Positions 8,942 to 17,275 of a DNA stretch of 64,000 nt are shown piece after piece (position 1 is the stretch's first letter; each line of letters starts with the position of its first letter). A program made the position numbers and the translations under genes. Source of the stretch: an uncultured Eubacteriales bacterium (GTDB lineage Bacteria; Bacillota; Clostridia; Oscillospirales; Acutalibacteraceae). The notes under the pieces were generated by a model. It was given only the letters and a program-made list of their open reading frames with translations, was not told the origin of the DNA and made no database searches. Location: the NCBI GenBank assembly GCA_934394855.1, contig CAKRRH010000002.1, positions 62,001 to 126,000 on the forward strand, read 5' to 3'.

Positions 8942-9889
8942 ATGATTGAAATCGAGAAGCCAAGAATTGAAGCCGAAGATTTGACCGAAGACGGTTCATA
9001 TGGTAGATTTTCTATCGAACCGCTCGAGCGTGGATATGGTATTACTTTGGGCAACAGCCTTCGTCGGGTACTGCTTTCGTCACTTCCGGGTGTTGCGGTA
9101 ACCTCAATCAAAATTGACGGTGTTGTTCATGAATTTTCAACCATTCCGGGTGTCAAAGAGGATGTAACCGAAATCGTCCTTAACATCAAGGGACTCACGG
9201 CAAAAATCCACGGCGACGCACCGAAGGTTTGCTACATTGAGGCGGAAGGCCCCTGTGAAGTAACAGCAGCAAATGTCAAATGTGATTCGGAAGTTGAAAT
9301 TCTTAATCCCGACTTGCATATTGCAACAATTTCGGAATCGGGCAAGCTTTTCATGGAGCTTACGCTCGATAAGGGACGAGGCTATGTCCCGGCAGAAAAA
9401 AATAAACAGGCACAACCTGTCATCGGCGTTTTGCCGGTTGACTCGATCTATACGCCTGTTCTGAAAGTCAACTATAATGTCGAGAACACTCGTGTCGGTC
9501 AGGTAACTGACTTTGACAAGCTGACACTCGATGTATGGACAAACGGCGTAATCACCGCAAAGGAAGCCGTTTCGTTGGCAGCCAAGGTGCTCACTGAACA
9601 TCTTAACCTGTTTGTTGACCTTTCCGGTGAAGCCTATGAGGGCGACATCATGGTTGAAAAAGACGATGATGGTAAGGAAAAGGTTCTTGAGATGACCATT
9701 GAGGAACTTGACCTTTCAGTTCGCAGCTTTAACTGCCTCAAGCGTGCAGGAATCAATACTGTTGAGGATCTTACCAACAAGTCGGAGGACGACATGATGA
9801 AGGTTCGCAACCTCGGAAGAAAGTCGCTTGAAGAAGTTATCAACAAGCTCAATTCATTGGGCTTTTCACTGCGCAAGGAAGAAGAATAA
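8942..9889 (+). CDS. rpoA: RNA polymerase alpha subunit
   Basis: Scaffold subunit of RNA polymerase. The N-terminal dimerisation and beta/beta'-binding domain occupies about residues 1-230 (signatures [14 protein letters not shown] and TLDVWTNG), and the C-terminal domain that binds UP elements and activators about 250-315 ([27 protein letters not shown]). 315 residues is the normal length for Firmicutes. AGGAGGG precedes the ATG. An acidic linker with EKDDDGKEK joins the two domains. Confidence 0.98.
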   Translation: MIEIEKPRIEAEDLTEDGSYGRFSIEPLERGYGITLGNSLRRVLLSSLPGVAVTSIKIDGVVHEFSTIPGVKEDVTEIVLNIKGLTAKIHGDAPKVCYIEAEGPCEVTAANVKCDSEVEILNPDLHIATISESGKLFMELTLDKGRGYVPAEKNKQAQPVIGVLPVDSIYTPVLKVNYNVENTRVGQVTDFDKLTLDVWTNGVITAKEAVSLAAKVLTEHLNLFVDLSGEAYEGDIMVEKDDDGKEKVLEMTIEELDLSVRSFNCLKRAGINTVEDLTNKSEDDMMKVRNLGRKSLEEVINKLNSLGFSLRKEEE

Positions 9890-9943
9890 GTAAGTTTGAC
9901 TTTAATAAACAAATGCCACAACTTATAAAAGGAGTGAGTTTAA

Positions 9944-10288
9944 GTGCCAGGTACAAGAAAACTCGGCAGAACTGCTGATCAGCGTACAGCAATGCTTCGT
10001 GCAATGGTCACATATCTGCTTGAAAACGGCAGAATCGAAACTACCGTTACAAGAGCAAAAGAAGTTCGTGCAATGACCGAGAAATATATCACGATCGCTA
10101 AAACCGACAGCCTTCACAACAAGCGTCAGGCAATGGCGTTTATCACAAAAGAGAATGTCGTTAAGAAGCTTTTTGATGAAATTGCTCCGTCATACAGCGA
10201 CCGTAACGGCGGTTATACCCGCATCATCAAAACAGGTCCCCGCAGAGGCGACGCTGCTGAGATGGCTATAATCGAACTCGTTAAATAA
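9944..10288 (+). CDS. rplQ: 50S ribosomal protein L17
   Basis: bL17, at the peptide exit side of the 50S subunit; 114 residues. It starts at GTG (9944), chosen because AAAGGAGTGAG stands at correct distance and the product then starts [20 protein letters not shown], the family N-terminus. Ends with [13 protein letters not shown]. Last gene of the ribosomal operon; a strong terminator follows. Confidence 0.97.
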   Translation: MPGTRKLGRTADQRTAMLRAMVTYLLENGRIETTVTRAKEVRAMTEKYITIAKTDSLHNKRQAMAFITKENVVKKLFDEIAPSYSDRNGGYTRIIKTGPRRGDAAEMAIIELVK

Positions 10289-10304
10289 ATTGCACTGTAT
10301 AATT

Positions 10305-10338
10305 AAAAGACGCAAAGGTTAGTCCTTTGCGTCTTTTT
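10305..10338 (+). terminator. Terminator of the ribosomal operon
   Basis: AAAAGACGCAAAGG, loop TTAGT, then CCTTTGCGTCTTTTT: a near-perfect 14-bp stem with a run of T. It closes the rplN-rplQ operon 16 bases after the rplQ stop and also separates it from the opposing yaaA gene, for which it could act in reverse. Confidence 0.9.
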
Positions 10339-10377
10339 GTTGCTTTTATCGGGTTACAATATGAAATATTGCTTATC

Positions 10378-11139
10378 TTATTTTCTCGAATTATCCTGCG
10401 GCTTAATGAATGTCAGCGTGTAATCATCGGACAGTTCGGGGTTAAATTTATATCCAAGCCCGGAATAGCGTCGAACACCGTCAAGGTCATGAATGTCGTT
10501 TTCCGCCAAATATCTCACCATGTCACCGCGAGCCATCTTTACATAAACGCCCTTTTCGACAACCTTGCCGTCAACCAACTCACCAAATGAGCAATAGATA
10601 AATTTTTTCGGCGGTGCAAAATATTTTAAAACCGCATTAGTGTATTCATGGCTTGTCAGCCCCAAAACCAAATCATCATCTTTGCAAACCACATCATATA
10701 GCGACCGTCCCCAAAAGTCATACATCGATTTCAGCCCGATAAGCGATACGGGCGAGTTCATCTCAAGACGATATGGCAAAACAGCGTCAAACGGGCGAAG
10801 AACCCCATAGAGCGCCGACATGATCAGTACATTGTTTTCGATATAATCATACATTGCGTCGTCAAACACGCCCGGCGCCATGTATTTATATTGAATCCCG
10901 TCAAATGTGAGAATTGCGGCTGACTTGTCCTGCCGAGCGGCAAAATTCTCGTACATAAATTTAGCATCATTAGTCAGCTTGTCGTTGGTTTTGAGTATTG
11001 TTTTCAGCTGATTATCGTTCATTTTTCGCATTTTTTCTGCAAGAAAATATGCTCTATCTTCAAAAATCGGCTTTGTGAATCGCTCAAAACCGAAATCGTC
11101 ATATTTCATTCGCTTTGCCGGAGAAATTATAATTTTCAT
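10378..11139 (-). CDS. yaaA: Peroxide stress protein YaaA (UPF0246)
   Basis: Member of the YaaA/DUF328 family. In Escherichia coli YaaA lowers free iron and limits damage under hydrogen peroxide. 253 residues, family length. The diagnostic N-terminus MKIIISPAKRM and the DPLR-type motif region around PVSLIGLKSMYDFWG are visible. GGAGGTAAAAATTT precedes the ATG. Convergent with the ribosomal operon. Molecular activity in this organism is not shown by the sequence. Confidence 0.93.
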   Translation of the reverse strand: MKIIISPAKRMKYDDFGFERFTKPIFEDRAYFLAEKMRKMNDNQLKTILKTNDKLTNDAKFMYENFAARQDKSAAILTFDGIQYKYMAPGVFDDAMYDYIENNVLIMSALYGVLRPFDAVLPYRLEMNSPVSLIGLKSMYDFWGRSLYDVVCKDDDLVLGLTSHEYTNAVLKYFAPPKKFIYCSFGELVDGKVVEKGVYVKMARGDMVRYLAENDIHDLDGVRRYSGLGYKFNPELSDDYTLTFIKPQDNSRK

Positions 11140-11230
11140 AAATTTTTACCTCCAAAATAAATATACCACAAAATTTGAGCAATATCACTAAAAATATGCA
11201 ATAAAAATTATCGGGAATATTTACAAATAA

Positions 11231-11261
11231 TTAACCGCAAACGGTCAAAATGTGGTATACT
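11231..11261 (+). promoter_or_regulatory. Likely sigma-A promoter with extended -10
   Basis: TATACT at 11256-11261 is preceded directly by TGG, an extended -10. A weak -35 candidate, TTAACC, lies at 11231-11236 with a 19-base spacer. It sits 35 bases upstream of the zinc-ribbon protein gene. Confidence 0.5.
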
Positions 11262-11295
11262 CAATATATGTATTCAGAAACGGAGATTCAGAAAA

Positions 11296-11934
11296 ATGAG
11301 AAAATGTCTTGATTGCGGTCAAACACTTAATGATATTGATATGAAATGCACTAATTGCGGCTCAAAAAATCTGTCAATGATAGATGATGAGCAGGATAAC
11401 CAAGCTGTGGCGAAACCAAAGTCGAAAAAGAAGACTGCGACGATAATTTCGTCTGTTGTTGCGGTGATAGTTGCAATATGCATTATCATCGGCGGAGCGT
11501 TCATGGTGATCAGAAACACCGAAACGGAGCCTGTGACTGTCGGCATTAAGTCAATGATGAGCGGCGATTTGGACGGCTATGTTGAGCACTTTCATCCGGC
11601 GTTTCAGGAGGCAATCAAAGGAGCTTTTTTACAAACAACCACCGCTGACGATTATCAAAAGCAGCAGCAAGAGGGACTCGAAAAGACCTATGGCAGTGAT
11701 TATCGGATTTATGTAAATGCGATTGATGTCAGAGGCTGTTCCGACAAGACGGTTGAAAGTCTTAATTCCGATTATGAGGACGCCGATGTGACCTTTGAGG
11801 ACGCAAAATATGTCACAGTGTCGATTTATATTTCGGGAAGCACAGGCGAAAATTATCAAAGCCGTTCGGTTTATTCGGTAAAAATTGACGGCAAGTGGTA
11901 TATGTTTGAAGATTTCAGCGTTTCAGCCGAATGA
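11296..11934 (+). CDS. Zinc-ribbon membrane protein of unknown function
   Basis: 212 residues. A short zinc ribbon with two CxxC pairs (CLDC at 4-7, CTNC at 18-21) is at the N-terminus, followed by a Lys-rich patch and one membrane segment (about 49-72), then an exported domain of about 140 residues. This architecture places the ribbon inside and the larger domain outside the cell. The exported part resembles small DUF4878-like stress domains in outline, but I cannot name it. It is followed 16 bases later by a membrane-anchored parvulin gene, so the pair may work together at the membrane. Confidence 0.7.
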   Translation: MRKCLDCGQTLNDIDMKCTNCGSKNLSMIDDEQDNQAVAKPKSKKKTATIISSVVAVIVAICIIIGGAFMVIRNTETEPVTVGIKSMMSGDLDGYVEHFHPAFQEAIKGAFLQTTTADDYQKQQQEGLEKTYGSDYRIYVNAIDVRGCSDKTVESLNSDYEDADVTFEDAKYVTVSIYISGSTGENYQSRSVYSVKIDGKWYMFEDFSVSAE

Positions 11935-11950
11935 AATAAGGAGCATGAAA

Positions 11951-13453
11951 ATGAGTAAAAATAAGAAAATAGATCAACAAAAAAGAAAGAAAAAGCGGAT
12001 TATTATATCGATTATATCAGCGGCAGTAGCACTCTGCGTAATAATCACTGCTGTGTCGATCGGCGTTGTAAAATATAGAGAAGAGTCGGGCTTTGAGCTT
12101 CATAACACCGTTGCGCTTCAATCGAAAAACTACAAAATCAGCAATGCCGAGCTGTCCTATTTCTTCAAGTCGGCATATGATGATTTTAAATCGAACCATT
12201 CGCAGAGTCTTGGTGCAATGGGGCTTGATGTCAACGCAAAGCTGAAAGACCAAAAATGCACCTATTATGACGGATATGACACTTGGTATGACTATTTTTT
12301 AAGCGAAGCACAAAAGCGTGTTGAGAAAAATGTGAGCTACGCCGAAGCGGCAAAGGAAATGGGAATGGAGCTTAGCGACGACGAAAAATCGAAGATAGAT
12401 TCAAGCATATCGTCAATGGAGCAAACAGCGAAAAATGACGACAAAACGCTTGATGAATATATTGCCGAAAACTACGGCAAGGGTGTGAAGTCGGACGACA
12501 TTCGTGCGGCAATGGAGCTTTCGCTGCTTGCTAATAAATATTATGAGGATTACGACTCGAAAACAAGCTATACCGACAGGCAGATAACCGATTATTATAA
12601 TAAGTCTCCGGAAAAATATAATGTTGTGGATTTGAAAAAATATGAAATCCCGGCGGATACAAATGATACCGACAGCACAGACGAGGCAGAAGAAAACGCA
12701 ATGTCGGCAAAAGCGGCGGCAGATAAAATCGCGTCTGCGAAAAATGAAGCTCAGTTTGACAGCCTTTTGAAAGCATATTTGACCGATTATTACAAAAATA
12801 AGGGTAGCGAAAAGACTGATAAACAGCTAAATTCAATCATTTCGAGCACACTTCAAACGGGATTTGAATATAACAAATCGGCGGAAGTCACAAAATGGGC
12901 GTTTGATAAATCACGAAAGGTCGGCGACACGACCGTGATTGAGGACGGAGATAACGATTGCTACATCGTTTATATCCTGATAAAAACGCAGTATAAGCAA
13001 AACTATTTGACGAAAAATGTCCGCCATATGTTATTCACATCAGATACATATGGCTCGCAGTCCGACGCACTCACAGCGGCACAGGACATGATTGACGAAA
13101 TCAATCATCAGTCCGACAAGCAAGCGGCATTTATCGAGCGTGCGAAAAAATACAGTGAAGATGCAGGCTCGGCTAAAAACGGCGGACTTTATGAGAATGT
13201 CAAAAAGGGCGAAACGGTGGACAGCTTTGATGAATGGTGCTACTATTCGGGCAGAAAAAAGGGCGACATGGCTGTAATTTTCACCACATACGGCTATCAT
13301 GCGATGTATTTTGTCGGAAACGGAGTTCCGGCTTGGCAGGTAAATGTTATTGATGCAATGAAAACCGAGCAATATGCAAATAATCTTGAAACGCTTAAAA
13401 CAACATATGATGTTAAGTTTAACATGAATGCTGCAAAAAAGCTTGATAAATAA
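11951..13453 (+). CDS. Membrane-anchored parvulin-type peptidyl-prolyl isomerase
   Basis: Probable extracytoplasmic folding factor of the PrsA/SurA kind, 500 residues. One N-terminal membrane anchor follows a run of lysines (about 8-40). A helical SurA/trigger-factor-like region comes next. A parvulin domain covers about 350-460, with the typical NVRHMLF start, the AKKYSEDAGSAKNGGLY motif and the TTYGYHAMYF end. No lipobox cysteine is seen, so it is anchored by the helix rather than by lipid. AAGGAG at 11938-11943 selects the ATG at 11951 over the closer one at 11945. Confidence 0.8.
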   Translation: MSKNKKIDQQKRKKKRIIISIISAAVALCVIITAVSIGVVKYREESGFELHNTVALQSKNYKISNAELSYFFKSAYDDFKSNHSQSLGAMGLDVNAKLKDQKCTYYDGYDTWYDYFLSEAQKRVEKNVSYAEAAKEMGMELSDDEKSKIDSSISSMEQTAKNDDKTLDEYIAENYGKGVKSDDIRAAMELSLLANKYYEDYDSKTSYTDRQITDYYNKSPEKYNVVDLKKYEIPADTNDTDSTDEAEENAMSAKAAADKIASAKNEAQFDSLLKAYLTDYYKNKGSEKTDKQLNSIISSTLQTGFEYNKSAEVTKWAFDKSRKVGDTTVIEDGDNDCYIVYILIKTQYKQNYLTKNVRHMLFTSDTYGSQSDALTAAQDMIDEINHQSDKQAAFIERAKKYSEDAGSAKNGGLYENVKKGETVDSFDEWCYYSGRKKGDMAVIFTTYGYHAMYFVGNGVPAWQVNVIDAMKTEQYANNLETLKTTYDVKFNMNAAKKLDK

Positions 13454-13457
13454 TAAA

Positions 13458-13490
13458 AAAAGAGGGGGCAAATTGCCCTCTCTTTTTTAT
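13458..13490 (+). terminator. Bidirectional terminator between convergent genes
   Basis: Stem AGAGGG(GG)CAA against TTGCCCTCT, with A-runs before and TTTTTT after. It lies between the parvulin gene (plus) and the CBS-domain gene (minus), whose 3' ends face each other, so it can serve both. Confidence 0.85.
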
Positions 13491-13498
13491 AATTTTAA

Positions 13499-14761
13499 TT
13501 ATTCTTCTTCCGATTCTTCATCATCGACAGGCTTAACCTTTACAATAACCTCAACGACGCGGTGTTCTTTTGTCCTTGTTACAAGCACGGTGAGATTTTG
13601 TACGCTGAACATATCGCCGACATCTGCGATTTTGCCGAGCCGTTCCATTACCCAACCGCCTACTGTTGACGAATCGGTGTCGTCGGAAATGTTGAAATAT
13701 TCCGCGAATTCGTCAAAATCCATTGAGCAAACGACCTTAAAGCAATCGTCGCCTGTTTTGACAATATCATGAGTCACGCTGTCATGCTCGTCCCATATTT
13801 CGCCGACCAACTCCTCAAGAATGTCCTCCATTGTCACAATGCCCTCTGTGCCGCCATATTCATCGGCAATGACCGCCAAATGTGATTTTTCGCTTTGAAG
13901 CTTTTTGAGCAGATCGGACAGCGGCATTGAGCCTGTGATGAACATCGGCTCACCCATAACCTCTTCGACGGTTTTATCATGATGATAAACATAGTTGTGA
14001 AAATCTTTTTGGTTCAGGATACCGACGATGTTGTCAATGCTGTCACGGTAAACAGGCAGTCTTGAAAAGCCCGATTCAATGAATGTTTTTGAGATCTCGC
14101 CGTTTTTATCCTCAATATCAATCGCCGCAACATCGACTCTCGGAGTCAAAATATCTTCGGCGCAAAGATCGTTGAACTCGATCGCGCTTCTGATAAGCTC
14201 GCTTTCCTGTTCATTGATTCCGCCGTCATTTTTCGCAACATCAACGATCGTTAAAAGCTCATCCTCCGTCATTACATTATTATTGTTGAATTTAAAGCAT
14301 TTTGAAAGCAGCTTTTTCCAGCATGAAAAGAGAAAATTGAGCGGAGTGAGCAGCCACATCAAAAGGCGAATGTAAGGGTAGGAAAACATTGCGAATTTTT
14401 CCGGGCATTCCTTTGCAAGGCTCTTTGGTGTGATTTCGCCGAAAAGCAAAACGACCAGCGTTATTACAACAGTCGAAAGCGTTGCGCCGATGTCGCCGAA
14501 ATGCTTGATGAAAAATACGGTTGCGACTGATGTGAGCGTGATGTTGACAATGTTGTTGCCGATCAAAACAGTCGAGAGCAGGTTGTCAAACTTATCTGCA
14601 AGCTCAAGCGTCTGTTTTGCCCGTTTGTTTCCGCTGTCAGCCATATTTTTCAGCCTGATTCGGTTAAGAGAGGAAAAGGCGGTTTCGGTTGAAGAGAAAT
14701 ATGCGCTGAGCAAAACCAGCACCGCCATGATAATCACAGTAATAATACTGTCGGTGTCCAT
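13499..14761 (-). CDS. CNNM/HlyC-family membrane protein with CBS domains
   Basis: Hemolysin C/CorC-like protein of the CNNM group, members of which export or regulate magnesium and other divalent cations. From the chosen start it has 420 residues: a DUF21 membrane domain with about four helices (1-185, with SAYFSSTETAFSSLN), two CBS motifs (about 205-325) and a C-terminal CorC/HlyC domain (about 345-415) ending in an acidic tail. The frame is open 84 bases further upstream, but MDTDSIITVI at 14761 is preceded by AAGGGA and matches the family start. Confidence 0.88.
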   Translation of the reverse strand: MDTDSIITVIIMAVLVLLSAYFSSTETAFSSLNRIRLKNMADSGNKRAKQTLELADKFDNLLSTVLIGNNIVNITLTSVATVFFIKHFGDIGATLSTVVITLVVLLFGEITPKSLAKECPEKFAMFSYPYIRLLMWLLTPLNFLFSCWKKLLSKCFKFNNNNVMTEDELLTIVDVAKNDGGINEQESELIRSAIEFNDLCAEDILTPRVDVAAIDIEDKNGEISKTFIESGFSRLPVYRDSIDNIVGILNQKDFHNYVYHHDKTVEEVMGEPMFITGSMPLSDLLKKLQSEKSHLAVIADEYGGTEGIVTMEDILEELVGEIWDEHDSVTHDIVKTGDDCFKVVCSMDFDEFAEYFNISDDTDSSTVGGWVMERLGKIADVGDMFSVQNLTVLVTRTKEHRVVEVIVKVKPVDDEESEEE

Positions 14762-14885
14762 AAGACAGAAAATCCCTTTCGTTATTAAAATATATACATT
14801 ATATTTTATCAAAAAATTTCCTCTTTTGCAATAATAAATTATCATAAAAATGTCATGATTATTATATGATTATGAACTCGTTGTT

Positions 14886-14924
14886 AATAATGCACAAAAA
14901 CAGACTTCAAAATAGTGCATTATT
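14886..14924. repeat. Perfect inverted repeat upstream of the glnN promoter
   Basis: AATAATGCAC (14886-14895) and GTGCATTATT (14915-14924) are perfect reverse complements with a 19-base spacer. The centre is about 70 bases upstream of the predicted glnN transcription start, a position common for activator sites. It does not match the TnrA/GlnR consensus. Role unknown. Confidence 0.55.
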
Positions 14925-14939
14925 CGACATAAAAAGGGG

Positions 14940-14968
14940 TTGACTTTTGGGTTAAATGAGCATATAAT
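14940..14968 (+). promoter_or_regulatory. Sigma-A promoter of glnN
   Basis: TTGACT at 14940-14945, a 17-base spacer, then TATAAT at 14963-14968. The predicted transcription start is near 14975, just ahead of the leader hairpin. Confidence 0.88.
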
Positions 14969-14978
14969 ATCAGCATAG

Positions 14979-15022
14979 ACAGCAAAGGCGCTGTGAACCG
15001 AAGGGTTCATGGCGTCTTTTTC
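14979..15022 (+). promoter_or_regulatory. Candidate antitermination leader of glnN (AAAGGC-loop hairpin versus terminator)
   Basis: Hairpin ACAGC-AAAGGC-GCTGT (14979-14994) has a six-base loop with A at position 1 and G at position 4. That is the pattern bound by ANTAR antitermination proteins. Its 3' arm is shared with a 13-bp stem, GGCGCTGTGAACC against GGTTCATGGCGTC (14987-15016), followed by TTTTTC, which is a good intrinsic terminator. The two folds exclude each other. Known ANTAR targets usually carry two such loops; only one is visible here. The same hairpin recurs before the ammonium transporter gene. Confidence 0.6.
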
Positions 15023-15049
15023 TTTTTATAAATTTAGGAGGTCTTTATT

Positions 15050-17140
15050 ATGAAAAATGTACCGGAACTCTTCGGCAGCATGGTCTTCAACGACAGAGTC
15101 ATGCAGGATAAACTGCCGAAAGATGTCTACAAAAAACTGAAGCATACTATCAAGAACGGCGATCCGATCGAGCTTGATATTGCAAATGTTGTTGCTCATG
15201 CAATGAAAGAATGGGCAATCGAGAAAGGCGCAACGCACTTTACTCATTGGTTCCAGCCGATGACCGGTGTTACTGCAGAAAAACACGACAGCTTCATTTC
15301 TCCGGACGGCAACGGCAACGTTATAATGTCGTTTTCGGGCAAAGAGCTTGTTAAGGGCGAGCCTGATGCATCAAGCTTTCCGTCGGGCGGCATCCGTGCA
15401 ACATTTGAAGCAAGAGGCTACACCGCATGGGACCCGACCTCATATGCATTCGTAAAAGACGGTTCACTTTGCATTCCGACCGCATTTTGCTCATATACAG
15501 GTGAGGCGCTTGATAAGAAAACTCCGCTTCTTCGTTCAATGGAAGCGCTCAGCACTCAGGCAATGAGAATTTTGAAATTGTTCGGAAACGACACAGGCGT
15601 TAAAAATGTTGTTACAACAGTCGGACCCGAACAGGAATATTTCCTTGTTGACCGTGACGTATATTTGCAGAGACCTGACTTGATTTATACAGGACGCACA
15701 CTTTTCGGTGCCCGTCCTCCGAAAGGACAGGAGCTTGACGACCACTACTTCGGTCAGATCAAAACCCGTGTTTCGGAATATATGAAAGACCTCGACGAAG
15801 AGCTTTGGAAGCTCGGAATCAATGCTAAAACAAAGCATAACGAGGTTGCACCGGCACAGCATGAGTTGGCTCCGGTGTTTGATACCACAAATGTTGCGAC
15901 CGATCACAACCAGCTTACAATGGAGATCATGAAAAAGGTTGCAGAACGTCATAACATGGCTTGTCTGCTTCATGAAAAACCGTTTGCGGGCGTCAACGGT
16001 TCGGGCAAACATAATAACTGGTCAATTTCGACCAACACAGGCAAAAACCTGTTGGAGCCGGGCGCTACTCCATATGAAAACGCTCAGTTCCTCCTCTTCT
16101 TGATTGCTGTAATCAAAGCGGTTGACGAAAATCAGGATTTGATGAGAATTTCGGTTGCTTCAGCCGGCAATGATCATCGACTCGGTGCTAACGAAGCACC
16201 TCCGGCAATCATCTCGATGTTTGTCGGCGACGAGCTTGAGGCAATTCTTGAGGCGCTTGAGGCAGGCGTTGTTTATAAAGGTACCGAGAAGGTAGAAATG
16301 GACATCGGTTCGACCGTTTTGCCGAACTTCCCGAGAGATACCACAGACAGAAACAGAACTTCGCCGTTTGCTTTCACCGGCAACAAATTTGAGTTCAGAT
16401 CGCTTGGTTCCGCTCAGTCAATCGCAGGTCCGAACATCATTCTTAACACAATCGTCGCAGAAGCTCTTGATGAGTTTGCAGACAGACTTGAAAAAGCTGA
16501 TGACTTCAAGAAAGAAGTTCGTGAAATCATTCAGGAAACAATCAAGAAGCATAAGAGAATCATCTTCAACGGCGACGGATATTCGGCAGAATGGGAGAAA
16601 GAAGCTGAAAAGAGAGGTCTTCTTAACTACAAGACAACTCCGGACGCACTTCCGCACTTTGCCGATGAGAAGAACGTTAAGCTGTTCACAAAATATCATG
16701 TATTCACCGAAAAAGAACTTGAATCTCGTGTTGAGATCATGCTTGAGAATTACTCAAAGACAATTCATATCGAAGCGCTCACAATGATCGACATGATCAA
16801 GAAAGATGTAATTCCGGCGGCTGTCGGTTATCAGTCAGAGCTTGTAAGCCTGGTTGCAGGCAAAAAGGCAATCGGCGTTTCGGACGAAATGGAATCGAAA
16901 ATTCTCGACAAGTTGGTTAAGCTTTCAAACGGTATGTATAAGAAGCTCGGCGATTTGGAAGACGCTGTTGTCGAAACAAGCGCTGAGACAGATGACCTTA
17001 AACTTGCACAGGCAAACAGAGATAAAGTATTTGCCGCAATGCAGGAGCTCCGTGCGATTGTCGATGAGCTTGAAACCGTTGTCTCGGCTGAATATTGGAC
17101 ATTGCCGACCTACGGTGAAATGCTTTACAGCATTCTTTAA
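15050..17140 (+). CDS. glnN: Glutamine synthetase, type III (GlnN)
   Basis: Makes glutamine from glutamate, ammonium and ATP. At 696 residues it is the long GSIII form found in Bacteroidetes, cyanobacteria and Clostridia, not the 440-residue GlnA. Active-site blocks are visible: [10 protein letters not shown] near 190, NEVAPAQHE near 264, [10 protein letters not shown] near 320, and the [18 protein letters not shown] region around 430-447. A helical C-terminal extension follows. AGGAGG precedes the start. The leader carries a probable antitermination element, and a matching one precedes the next gene, so both should respond to nitrogen status. Confidence 0.97.
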   Translation: MKNVPELFGSMVFNDRVMQDKLPKDVYKKLKHTIKNGDPIELDIANVVAHAMKEWAIEKGATHFTHWFQPMTGVTAEKHDSFISPDGNGNVIMSFSGKELVKGEPDASSFPSGGIRATFEARGYTAWDPTSYAFVKDGSLCIPTAFCSYTGEALDKKTPLLRSMEALSTQAMRILKLFGNDTGVKNVVTTVGPEQEYFLVDRDVYLQRPDLIYTGRTLFGARPPKGQELDDHYFGQIKTRVSEYMKDLDEELWKLGINAKTKHNEVAPAQHELAPVFDTTNVATDHNQLTMEIMKKVAERHNMACLLHEKPFAGVNGSGKHNNWSISTNTGKNLLEPGATPYENAQFLLFLIAVIKAVDENQDLMRISVASAGNDHRLGANEAPPAIISMFVGDELEAILEALEAGVVYKGTEKVEMDIGSTVLPNFPRDTTDRNRTSPFAFTGNKFEFRSLGSAQSIAGPNIILNTIVAEALDEFADRLEKADDFKKEVREIIQETIKKHKRIIFNGDGYSAEWEKEAEKRGLLNYKTTPDALPHFADEKNVKLFTKYHVFTEKELESRVEIMLENYSKTIHIEALTMIDMIKKDVIPAAVGYQSELVSLVAGKKAIGVSDEMESKILDKLVKLSNGMYKKLGDLEDAVVETSAETDDLKLAQANRDKVFAAMQELRAIVDELETVVSAEYWTLPTYGEMLYSIL

Positions 17141-17164
17141 TGTAAACAATAAAACATTATATTA

Positions 17165-17239
17165 ACACACAAAGGCGTGTGTACGAAGGATAGCGGTTGC
17201 TGCGACTGCATATCCCTTGTGCATACGCCTTAATTTTAT
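17165..17239 (+). promoter_or_regulatory. Candidate antitermination leader of the ammonium transporter gene
   Basis: Hairpin ACACAC-AAAGGC-GTGTGT (17165-17182) has the same AAAGGC loop as the glnN leader but a different, compensating stem. Its sequence from 17172 also opens a very long stem: AAGGCGTGTGTACGAAGGA... pairs with ...TCCCTTGTGCATACGCCTT (ends 17231) around an inner GCGGTTG/CGACTGC stem, and then AATTTTAT. The U-run is weaker than at glnN. No clean promoter was found between glnN and this point, so it may act on read-through from glnN. Confidence 0.58.
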
Positions 17240-17275
17240 AGATAAAATACTTCTAATTTAAAGGAGAGATTCAAT

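Noticed and set aside
17158..17163. TATATT as a -10 box for the ammonium transporter gene
   Set aside because: It would place the transcription start inside the leader hairpin, and no acceptable -35 lies 16-18 bases upstream.
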